NCBI GenBank assembly: GCA_016785225.1
Contig: JAFBJZ010000660.1
Span: forward strand, 3,781,001-3,845,000
Source: Psettodes erumei
Lineage: Eukaryota > Chordata > Actinopteri > Pleuronectiformes > Psettodidae
Direction: 5' to 3'
DNA length: 64,000 bases
Position numbers and translations under genes: made by a program
The notes under the pieces: model-generated
Told to the model about the DNA's origin: nothing
Seen by the model: the letters and a program-made list of their open reading frames with translations, nothing else
Databases searched by the model: none
Part shown: in pieces, positions 13,301-25,300 of the stretch
Layout: each line of letters opens with the position of its first letter
Numbering within the stretch: position 1 is the first letter of the stretch

Positions 13301-16300
13301 TTTGAACCACAGCAATAAAATTGGCATCAGTATTTCATCTCAGAGTAATCTTACCATACTTCTTTCATTCATGTTTTTTCTTACGTTTTCTTCATAGTTA
13401 AAGATCATTACTGTCTGTCTGATTGGGTTTGTCTCAAGTTCACTAGAGTACAATGAAACACCTGGGCAAAGACCAATGGTCCTGAGCCAAAGCAGAATTG
13501 AGCTACATCTTAAAGAGGCATTTGAAACACTTTATTTTCCATTTGGGTGAAATATGAAAGGCTTCTCGGTGCAAGAACAAAAAGAAAACGAGTAATTTGC
13601 TTGAAAGAAACTATAATCTTTTATATTCTTGTTTTTGTGCTCTCAATAAGAGAGCTAACATCTGGCATACAAAAAGCACTATTTTGTAGATTAAACGTCA
13701 CAAGGGAAGAATAAAACTTACTATTGATTCAGTTCTCAGCCTTTACAAAATAAGAGAAAAGTTGATTGACATTTCTCAAACTGATTGGGAACAGGTGGAT
13801 ATGATAAAGCTTCTGCGTTTAAAATTGTGAAGAGGAACTTCATAATATTCCCCACGATACACTGCAGCTGTCACAACACATTTCACACACTGGAATACAC
13901 AAGTACAAATCTAAAAGAAATGCTCAATAAAGAGCTCTGAGTTCTATACAAGGCCACAGTGAAGTGTCACTTAGATCTTTCCACTTCACTAACATCTAAA
14001 ACAAACTCTGACATAAAACAACCACTGCACTGCCAAGCTTTGTAAATTGTGCTGAATAAAGCCTTAAATAACACTTACCACATTGTGGGTCTGCGTTTGT
14101 CCAACAAGGATCAGTATGTTTGAGCAGATTATAGATAAGCAGAAGTTGAGCAGGATGATGGATCTCTCAGAACGAATATATCTAAAGAAGAGAGAACGAT
14201 AAAAGCAAACCAAATCAGGAAATTTATTCGGGTTTGTCGCTGGATGCTGGATGAGGAATTCTTGACCGCTATCAGATGATTGAACAAATGCACAGACTTA
14301 GCAACATCATCATGTGGGTGAAGCTTATGCCCTTAAAGTGTTGCAGTTACCTCCATAGCACAGCGTAGATCACAGCCAATGTGATCAAGGCGAGGCAGGA
14401 CAGACCACAGCCAACTATCAATGTCACAGATGGGACCCCTGAGTACTCCATGGTCTGTGGAGGAGACAGAGTATGATAAACAAACCAGTCAGTGGGAGGG
14501 TTGGATGCGGTACATGCAGGACTGTAAATCTTTATTGTTGCCCAGAGAGGGAACCAATCAAAACAACCACTGCCAATCTGAATACGCCACGGTGGGTTCC
14601 TTAATGTGCTGTGAGATCTGAGATGTATGCGTGGGCTTGGGGGTTGTTTACATATGTGCCCAAAACTTTCCGCCTATCTGTGGTGGAAATTATATATTAG
14701 AAAACAATGGAGGCTGAAGCGTAGACACTGGGATACACTGTAGGCTCAAGTGCATCAAAGTGTTTTAGTTTGATCCTGTCTTCTTTTTATCTCCAGTTAC
14801 ATTTGAAAATCATGTAAATTGGCCAATCACAGGCCTGCAGTTTGGAGTTACCTTCAGACAAACTGTACACTAATGATGTACCAAACAATAGACACTCTCG
14901 TCATTCAAAAAATATACTTTTATGTTTGTCATTCTGCTAATGAATCTTTCAGACCTGATAGAGAAGAAGGTAATAGATTTGCTTTATCGCAATTTCTACT
15001 GTGTACTGTATGCAAAGGCCACAGTGTAAGTACGCTGTGTTCTCAATGTTAATTACTTTATCTTCTCATGAAATTACAGGCCTCTGGTTCTTTTACAGCA
15101 GTCTTATTTCAGCACACCAAAAAAATGAAAACATCACCGTCAGAGTTTGATATAGTTTTTTCTGATATCACAAAAAACAATGCAAATATGTTAAATATGG
15201 AACTTGTATCCTTTATCTCAGACCATAATGTGCATTTGATGGATGAGAGGAGGAGACACTGACACACAAGCATCAACATGCACACACCCTTGCGCGTGCA
15301 CGCACTCGCACAGAGTTATCTAAATCTATATGCAAACTCGAAAATACCCCCCTCCTCCTCCCCACTGTCTCCCTTTTACAAATGAATTACTATTTAACAG
15401 GATTAGCACACCAACGATTCAATTTCCATTCGCACCAAGCAGACACACACATATACACACACACAGACCGGCAGCTTTTCTCTCATACATTTGCCTATAA
15501 AACCCACAATGAATAACAAATCAATAGCCTACTTACTATTTCTCTTGGTTGCTGAGCCAAAATGGCGAAGGTAGATACGCGATCACATAAGCATTTTGTA
15601 TGGGATGCATCTGTAAGCACCGTTTTACATCCTTTTGTGGACCAGGCTCCCCAAGAATCGTTCCTGCAAGAAGAAGAAGAAGGAGGAGGAGGAGGGAGAG
15701 GCAATTAGAGGTTTAATTCCAGCGGTGGCACGACTTCAAGGGAGTTATCGACATCGCTTCGGGTTTTTTTCTCCCATTATTGTTATTAAATTATTTATTT
15801 ATATCGAGAGCTATAGAGCCGTATAGACTGTTGCGTTTGACAGAAAAGCGAATAGACACATCTACACGGCTCTTGTGTGGCTACAAGCAGCGTTTCAGCC
15901 GGAGCGGATAGAGAGGCAGAGACACGGAGGAGGGGGAGGACGCGCGGAGCTGTCCAAGCAGACCGGGTGCTGATTGATTTCGCCATATACGCAGATAAAT
16001 AGCAACAATTGATATTAAACCAACGCCGTTATTCCTTCGTCATGCTTAGAGATAATAGCGTTTCATATTTACCTGTGCGTCTTTCTGCGCGATTTTCTTT
16101 TCCTCTAGATATTTTCCAAACGACAGTATTCCTGTTTTTTTTCCTCTCAATGCCCCTGTTATCCTGTGTTTTTTTTCTTTTCGGTTGATTTTTCTCTCCC
16201 CCCCTCCTCAGCTGTTTTAATTAGCAGCTTTTCAATGCTTCCTTTGGGGGATTTTCACCCTGGAAACGGTGGACAGCATCAGACTGATACTCTGTTCCTC

Positions 16301-19300
16301 TCTGCTGGCGTGAGAGGGGAGGGGGGGGGGGGGGGGGTTGATGCAATGAAAAAACAAACGCACGCTGTCGCAGGATCGTTTTATTCGGCTGCGAGTCTAA
16401 TAATGTGCCGGGAATAAACGGTGTTTTTGGATTATTCCTGAAAATCTTTCCACACCAAAGCCGTCGCTCATCGGCGTGGGGACGCTTTAAAAAAAAAAAC
16501 AACAAACCACTGCAGGACGAGTACCACCCCGCGGAAGCAGCGCAAATGGTTGCAGCCGCCGCCACCCCCCACCCCCACCCCCCCAACACCTCACACCACT
16601 AGTAGGTGAAATGAAAGGAGCGTCTCTCTTCCATTTGTCATTCGGCCCCCACTCATTTTTCAGTCTTCAGAAAAATCATCCTCACGTGAAAAAGATATTG
16701 CCCCCCCGAAAAAAACAACAATAAAAGAAACAAAAAACACCAAACGTGACTGTTGTCTGAGTGGAAACTCTGCCGCAACACATCGCCTGACATTAATCAC
16801 CTGACATTAGGATTCCTGTCACAAACGCCCAAGCAAACACCTGTTGTAACCTTGCTGTCCCTTTCCCTCAATAGAATCCCGACTCATTTTATGACAAAGG
16901 TGGAACAAGATTCATACCAGTGATTTAGCCGAATATAAAGCGTGCTAGCGGTTGATTTGTGTGCCAAGGGGCCTCTGCTGTGTGAGGCAATCCTGCTTTG
17001 TCATTTGATCAATGTGGCAGCAATATTTATCATTCCTGAAGGGGACTGTGGAGCCAGTTGCAAATTTCCAAGCAGGGCTGACCACTAAACCTCCTACTGT
17101 CCCTGCACAGTAATAAAACAATAATAGAGAAATTGTCATCCTTCAACCCCTACCCCCACAACCGAGTTGTGCCAATCGACCAATTGATGCATGTTTTTGC
17201 TTTATTCGCAGGCTGCACACATACTGCCAGTAGCCGGTTTATATTTTATAGTGTGGAACGCTCATGAAGCTTCCCTAACACATTTAAAATGAAAAACATC
17301 TCATTAGGAAAAAGAAGGATCAGAAGAAGTAGATTATAAACTGAGCAAACTAAATGCAGTGAACAGCAGTAGTGTTAAAAAGGCCTTTCATATTGAGTTA
17401 AAATAAAAGTATGGGTAACTCTGATGTCAGTGGAGGGAACACCTCACAGGAGAAACTCCTGGGCCCCTGACTCACACGTTAAAGATAATGGATCGATATA
17501 ATGGTTGCAACATTCTGCTGGCTTAAATTTTCAAGGATTTCTTCGATGGCTTAATAAAAGAAGGTTCAAACACTGACATTTCCAGACTGTAAAATAAAAG
17601 CAAAGTCTGCGGCGAGGCTCTCAAGCAGGTCACTGCTTTTGACACTGCTGAGCTACACTGAATAATTTGAATAAAACAGAACCTTTACTAATGACTTTGT
17701 AGAGTTCATAGTAGCATTAGAAATAATGTCAGACACTGTGTTTGATGATTGAAATTCTTTAACCCAGGAGCCAAACGAGAGCATGACGTATAGACAGAAA
17801 ACAACATTACTGGCCGTCAGCCTGGTGGCTTACTTGCAGCCCCTGTGGTTGTCATATATAGATATGGTGCAAAATTACAGTAAGCTTCACTCTAAGCATT
17901 ATTTGTTGTAGCTGTCCATCAGTTGTCTTTTGTGCGAAATAAAGATTTATTTTAGTTTGTGCCAGCTAGTGTGGACTAAGCACATTTCTCAAAACTAGCT
18001 ACAAAGCAGGCTTATCATTGTTTGAGATAGTTCCTGTAGGACAGAAAGACCAAGTGTCACAGCACTCTTGACATCACCCTCTGTGGCACTCTCAAAGAAT
18101 GACTGACACATTCAGAAGCTAAACCCTGCACACTTTCTTGAAATATGACAGACTGATAGTACGTGTGGATGGCTACAGTTCTGGATAGCTTTGGGGTGAA
18201 TCCACCCCCCTCCCCCCATGCCCCCACTCTGCCCCTTGAGGACTCAATCTTCAATTGTGATCTGTTTCTAACTTTTGCTAGTTTGCCTCTCTCGTGTGCC
18301 AGTGGGAGAAGCTGACAGGGGGACAACCCTGACTGGAGATTTTATGTATGTCACATTTGATGTGTTGTCTGACCTTATCTGGGCTTGGTGGCCCTAGAAT
18401 ATAAAATGTCCCCAGGAGAAAGTGTCAGTGGTGAAGTTAACCACAGTGAGACTGATGAAATGACAATCATTATCAACCCTTTGTTGACCACTTTCCATCC
18501 TCAAAGTGATGCTCTGACAACTTTGTGTTTGAACTTCCAGGATTCAATTTGGTGCCAGAATTTGATCATGCTTCAATTTGGACATGTTTTTATGTCAAGA
18601 CACAAGATAAGTGACGGAAGAGTGATGGAAAGAGTCAACAAAGCTTTACGCAGTATTTAAACTGTTGTGTCTGAAACAAAGATGGACAGTTCCTAAAAAC
18701 TCCAATTTGGTTTGTGTTCCTTGCTGAGCTTTGACAGATCCAGCTCCTACAGCCATAGCGCTCTCATTACTAAACCCATAACTTATCCAGATATCCAGGC
18801 AGTGCGCTTCAGAGTCAAGCAGTGAACCTGTTACCTCATGATTGCCGAGCTAAACAAGATGGTGCAGCTTTATAAATTGGACATCCAGACTAGGTCACAT
18901 TCTTTTAGCCTGTGTTGTTTTTTATGTATTGCACTGCTTTGCTCACCATATATTTTTCCAGGAATGGGAATTTATTCTTCCCCAAAAAAGTCTTTTTAAA
19001 TTCCTTGCATGCCCACATTTGATTAACCAAACACTGCGCTGGGGGCTTAAGGAGTGCCTAGGGCGATGGATGCACTTTTTGCAAGTTTATGAAGTCTTGA
19101 AAGACAGGCACACAATGACAGGCAGAGGAGGGTGGGAGCAGTGCTGGGAAAATATTCCATCCATCTTGGATCTCTTGATGGCCTACAATTTATATCAGCT
19201 CATGGGGGCCACTCTGTGTGCGGAAACTGAGTGAAAAGGAAAGAAAAATGAGTGCAGATTTTTATGCAGCAAGAAAGCTCTCATTAATCCTGAGTGGGAC

Positions 19301-22300
19301 TAAACTCTCTCAAAAGACGGACATTTACAAGCCAGAGAAAACCCACAAAAACACTGCGGTTTAGATTTGTTTGAGGATGTGAATGATACCACAGGTGCAC
19401 ATAAAGTCCAGTATCATGTCCCGGCTTATATTAATCATGCATATTATCACTATAATCACTGAATTCATTTACCGCAACTTGCATTTAATGTCATATCATG
19501 AATTGTAAGGCATTTAAATCTGTGTTCACTTCTGTGTTCCACTAAGTTTCATCAATTTGGACAAAGAGAATCAAGTCAGTCATAACTGTTCATCGCATGT
19601 AGCGCCACAATGTTATCACACACACGCACACACAACAATACATCCTGCCACCAGCTAATGCATGGTTGGTCTCCTCATCAGCCCCTTCGTGAGCTTAGAA
19701 ATCCCGTAAACCTCAACCACACTGTGACTCTCTTGCGTCAGTAAACTAACCAGAAGTCCCACAAAAAACCAGGACTGCTTTAATTTCATCACAAACAAAC
19801 TTTTATCTTGCCCCCATCTGCAGCATGGGCCATCCATCCAAAAACAGACACAAAAAAACAACAAAAAAGCCCTTCCCAAACAGGTGCCTGAGACCGCAGC
19901 AGATCAAGTGTGAGTCTGTGGAGCAAATGTGTCCATTTTGAGGGTCTGTGATGTGAAGAAGTTTGACAATGGCTGATCTCAGATATGGCAATGTTGAAGG
20001 AGCTTACATCAAAGAAGGAAACCAATGGAGAACACTTTCACAGAATTACAATCAGAAAGGACCATCAACAATTCTAATTCTGAGTAAAGGATTAAGCTGG
20101 AGATGTAAATTCTGAGATACAAAAAATATATATGTACTTATAAACTTATAACAGCTGCAGCTGCATTTACCTATTTTAATAGTTTGTTTAATGTCCTCAG
20201 TAGATTGAAACTGAAGTAGATTAGGCTGACCACAGTGAGGACAAATATTATTAACTGTACTATGGATCAAACTTGACAGTATTTATGTATAATGAATAAC
20301 ATTCTCTTAACAATGCAGATATTTCAGAACTGTATGTACTTTAATACACAGCATTGACATCACAGGTAAATGTTCTGAATGATTTTCCTGACTTGTCACA
20401 TGGTGTTAAAGGACTGCATCTCATCTTCAACTGTGATGCAACAAAAAGTAAGTGACTACCGCCGGTGTACATTTAAGTGCCAGACCTGTTGAAGGCTTAT
20501 TCTTGTTCCCAGGTAAATTAGAACAGTATGGCCTGTTTGGCTTGAATCCAGTATCTCCAGATGTTCATAGAACCTCCAGTAAAGCTGCAACAGCTGCCTT
20601 TCATACCTCGGCACGTAAATGATTAATAGGCTAACACAGTATTCTGGGTAAACCTGTGCTATTAATTGCATGGCACTATGTAATCTGAGATATAACTACT
20701 GTATTGAGGTAATTCATTAGTTAAAGAAGAATTACAACATTTTATCACTCACCAGTTTTGTTAAAGATTTGAAATCTGTGTTTTAATATCAGCAGTGTTT
20801 CTACCATCATAATTATTCTGAAATTATCTCTGAATAGTTTGTTGTCCATACATACAACATACAATGTTTAGTACTTGTACTATTTTACTGTGCGGCTTTA
20901 AATGGGAGAAACACTTGATTCTGTTGTCAGAGTCTCAACATATTGTTGAGACTTTATGTTGGGCCGTAAAGACAGCTGTCTCTTTGGTTATACTGTAAAA
21001 GGAAGCTATATTTAATACTGACAAGAGCATCATAGTATTATTATAATTATATAATAATCTATTACATTCAGAGTGCTTTGGAGAGGCAGTTGGTAAAAAT
21101 ACTGTGTTTTTAAGATGAGATTTTTAAGACGCTATTAATCCTAATGTGGCAAGTTGTTTTAGATTCTACAAGTTCTCACTTGTAAAAGGTTTAATGTTTG
21201 GCCTCGACAAGACTCTGTTGGATAATCAAAGAGGGGATGTTAAAACATCCGTGATTAAAAAGTCAGAAAGACACTCATTCCATGTACTGCTTAGCAGAGA
21301 GGATTTTAAAAGCATCTAAGTGCAGGGGAATGCCAAAAAGGAAAGAAGTAGGGTGTAATGTCATTTTGTAATTTCCCTTTTCTGTAAGCTTATTAGAAGT
21401 CTGGAAATATTAGAGAGCTGCACTGATTACAGTACTCAAAATTAGTTTAATTATTCTTTCCAAGCCATTTAAAGATTGATGAGTTCTAAGCATCGACAGG
21501 CAGAAAAGCAGTCAGATTTTAACTCTTGCTGGTCATCAATGAAAGTTGAAAATGAAATGTTCGAGCTGTGAAGTGCAAAATCATATTTCTCGTGATATTT
21601 TTTAAAAAATGGAACACATCTTTCACCTGCATTTTTGAGTAGTTTGAATTCCACCAATGTTTTTTTTTTTATTTTTGAGCAGAGCAGTGAGGTTTACTGA
21701 TCTAAAATCACATGGTTGCATTTCATCTACCCCCCTTGGCACGGTGGTGGGATATTGGTAATTTCAGGTTTGTTTGACAGCTGAAAATATTGACATTTGA
21801 AAGAGTAATAACAGTGTATGCATCTGATCTGTTTACATGTGGTGCCATAGAGCTTTAGACTTGAGAAGCACAAAAAAGAAAAAGAAAAACATATTGGCTC
21901 TCTGGATGCTCCTGTATTTTATTTTCCACAACACATGGAGAGTTGCATATCAGCATGTTTGTTTATATTTCTGTTTTATTGTTTACAACTTTTATTTTCT
22001 TTGCAGCTTTAGAGTTAATTACTGAGCCAGCCAGGTGTAGCAGATTATGCCAAAGTTCTCTGGGATGCACAACTCGTCAAAACATGGCAATCCCAGGAAG
22101 CACACATCATTAGACAAACAGTCGCAGTACTGACAGGTGAGTAATTTTGCTTATTTTACTTGCAAAGAATAAATGAAGATGGTGAGGGAAACTAATTACC
22201 TTGTCAAGATTAATTTCTGTGTGTGTTTGAAATGAAAACTATAATCTTGATTTTTGAAAATATCAACTGATGCATTAAAGAATATGCACCATTTAAATGT

Positions 22301-25300
22301 ACTAGTTGGAGCTCAGTACATTACTTGAGTAAACATACTTAGTTACTATCAATCACTGCAGGTCTCAACCAAAAAAATGTAAATATTTGTTGTTTTTTAA
22401 CTTATACAAACTAAGCAGTACTGACAAGACAGAACATCCTGATTTTGTGCATAGTTCTGAACTGTTTTGCTGGCTTTCTTTCCCTTAAACAGATGAATTA
22501 TCATCAAATTATTCTCATTAAGGTTGATTTAAATTTAGCAGAAAACAAGGAGAAACTCTTGCTGTTTCACTTATTGCTTCTAGTCTCCCCTTTGCTAAAA
22601 GAGAACATTCTTCTCGTTTTGCAGTGATTAATATTTAATAGCACCTCATTAAAATGCAGCCATTTGTTTCACTCTGCATAGTGAAACATGCGATTAACAC
22701 AGAGAGCCACAGTGCAAATGAAGAATGTATGGATACCATCACAGTTATCAATCTATAGCTCGTAGTGATGAACAGCATGACGTCCTCTGAAAATGGTCCT
22801 CTCAGTTTCTTCCATGAGCAAATCATAGCAGTTTTTCCATGTGTTGTCACATAAGAGTATTTAAATCACTCCTGTCCTGAGAGTAAAGCAGCAGAGATTC
22901 AGGTGTGGCATCTCTCTCAGCCTTACAGCATCACTGGAGTTTCCCCCAGCCTCCAGTTCAGCATTCATATGTTATGTGTCAGGACCACTGCGAGTCAGTG
23001 CAGGAGGAAACACAAAGGACACCGTTCTCTACTCATGAACAACATTTTCATCCTGCTAATTGTTACAGCGAGCACTCTCGACTGGTTGGAGCCAACATGG
23101 CTGACAGATGGTGTATTACCCCCCTGAATGGGTCCTGAGAGTGGCTGCTATTCTGTAATAGGACGAGCCAACTGTTTGAAATGAACAAAATAATCATACC
23201 ATGGAGTCATTCAGTGGCGCTCTGATTGAAATGACTTAGTGTATAGCAGAAAACAAATGCTTACATTAAAACACTTGGTTCGTGAAAGTCAAATAAAGTT
23301 GTATATTTCATGCTCAAAAATAGACCGGTTGCCCTCAATACCACGGTAGAGGACACACCATGAAGAATTCACGTTATTTCTAAGTACACTGTTGCTTAAG
23401 CTAGTTCACGCAGGACTGCGGTTAGGTTTCCCATAAATAAAGCAAAACTGAGATCGAAAATATTTACACAATTCCTCTGTTCATCCAACTTCACTTGAAA
23501 TCCAACCATCCAGTTCATACAAAATATAACAATAATCCATACCATACCATATCCTGAGGCCAGGGCTGTGTTGCATTTATCAATGCAGCTACAGTATCCA
23601 TCTACCCACGGAAATACCAGATTAATCTTTAAATTATAAAGATCAAGATTTCAGATCTGATTAACAGTGATAACCGCAAACAGCATTTTATAATACAGGT
23701 TCTCCACAACAACAACAACAACAAAAAGCACACACATATTGACACTTGGGGGAAGCAAACATGAGCAGCCACTGCACTTTACCAAAAATTTAACAGACGG
23801 AGGGCAACTCCTCTGCCTCCCTTCAGCGAACCCAAACATACATAAGCTGAGAGGATTCAACACATTCAAAAGTGTCGTCTCACACCAAATGCTTTCCTCT
23901 ATGTTACAGCAAATGAAAGGCAGGCATGCGCCAAGTTCTGTCTCCTGCATCACTTCCAATACACAAATGCATCCTTTCCTGTGAATCCTTTGTGCGTGGC
24001 TATGCAATGTGAATCCCTCACAGGAAGAGCAGATACTTACATACATTACATACAATAGATGCACTGAAGGGCTATTGCTCAAAAGTACTGGTGATCAATT
24101 TCAAATAGGTTTTGCCATAATGAAAATTCAAAGCGCATAACTACTAAATAATTCTCAGCTATCAGCTATTATTCTTTTTCTGTGTAATTATTAAACAGTT
24201 GCCTCTCAGACAAAGCAGAACAGGCCTCAGTTCAAAGTAGAGAGGAAAGCTTTCTCTGGGTGGAAATGCTCTTTCCACTTTGGTTTTATCAAGCGACTCT
24301 GCAACAAGAACATTGCTGTCAAACGTTAAACTGTGCAAGAACAAGAATCATTCCACTGCAAACAAGGTGACATCAGATCACCTCAAACAGCATTACAACA
24401 CCTCTGGCAAAACAAACCCAGCGTAAAAGGGTCTGTATCAAGCAGCCAGATAAGCCAGTCTCAGAAAAGCATGAAGTCAGTGTGTAATTGTGTGGGTTGT
24501 GGACATAGTAATGGAAACACATCACTACAGTGCCGTGCAACTTAATGCAATAACTTCTATACAACACATATGCTCTATTCAGGCTTTAATACCTCCATGG
24601 TCATTTTTAAGGTATCAATTTGTGCTATGTACCATGGCTTTTTGTATCTCTGTGAATTGCACTAGCAATATTCACTATTTGCATTTTTCAGATGTCTTTT
24701 GAAGCAAACACTTACTGCCATTTTGTTTTGGATTCAACACTCTTTACAGTGCAGCTCACTTGTAATAATATCCCTTTTAACTCTGATATACATCAACCTG
24801 TGACTCATAGGTGACTCATATCAGGTTAAGGGTCTTGACGAAAGTCATGACGGCATACGCTGAACACAGAAACACTCTATCTGTAGAGCCCCACTAATAC
24901 CCACTCAAAGATTCTGTAAAACTCCACAAACTAAATCACCTCAGACTTGTAGAGGGTTTTATCATTTCATAAGGTATTTCTTTTACATTAACCATCCAAT
25001 GATAAGGGTTAATGTGAGATGTAGCAGAGACTGATACTATTACCTTGATATATAAGAGAGTAACTGAAAAAATCTAAAGTTACAGAAGAGGAAGTGCATG
25101 CCCACTTACATTATGGTGCTGTCCCACAGTGCACAGTAAGGGTGCATTGTTCCCTGGAAGGAAGGAAAAGGACAAAATGTTTATTGGTTAATTATAATGA
25201 TAATCGATCACCATTATCATCATCATCATCATCATCATTATAAATCAATTGCATATTTGCCCTTCTGTGTGGAGTGTTGAAAATGTGGTTCATGCTTCGC

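Larger units (their letters stand above)
15664..25109 (-). other. Longest intron, 9.4 kb, with CpG-rich island at its 3' end
   Basis: No exon found between 16.7 and 25.1 kb. Simple-sequence features are an AAC repeat at 23,707-23,725 and A/T runs. The transcript-downstream end (about 15,720-16,650) is markedly CpG-rich and is entered separately as a candidate promoter. Confidence 0.65.

Noticed and set aside
15495..15704. ORF reading MPLPPPP... straight into the GPS exon as an alternative N-terminus
   Set aside because: The apparent start is TTG, not ATG, with a TAA immediately upstream; the leader is the translated polypyrimidine tract of the exon 15 acceptor.
15795..15986. 63-codon ORF ([11 protein letters not shown]...) in the CpG-rich island
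   Set aside because: It ends in its own stop, overlaps the TATAAATA motif, and no convincing donor links it in frame to exon 15.
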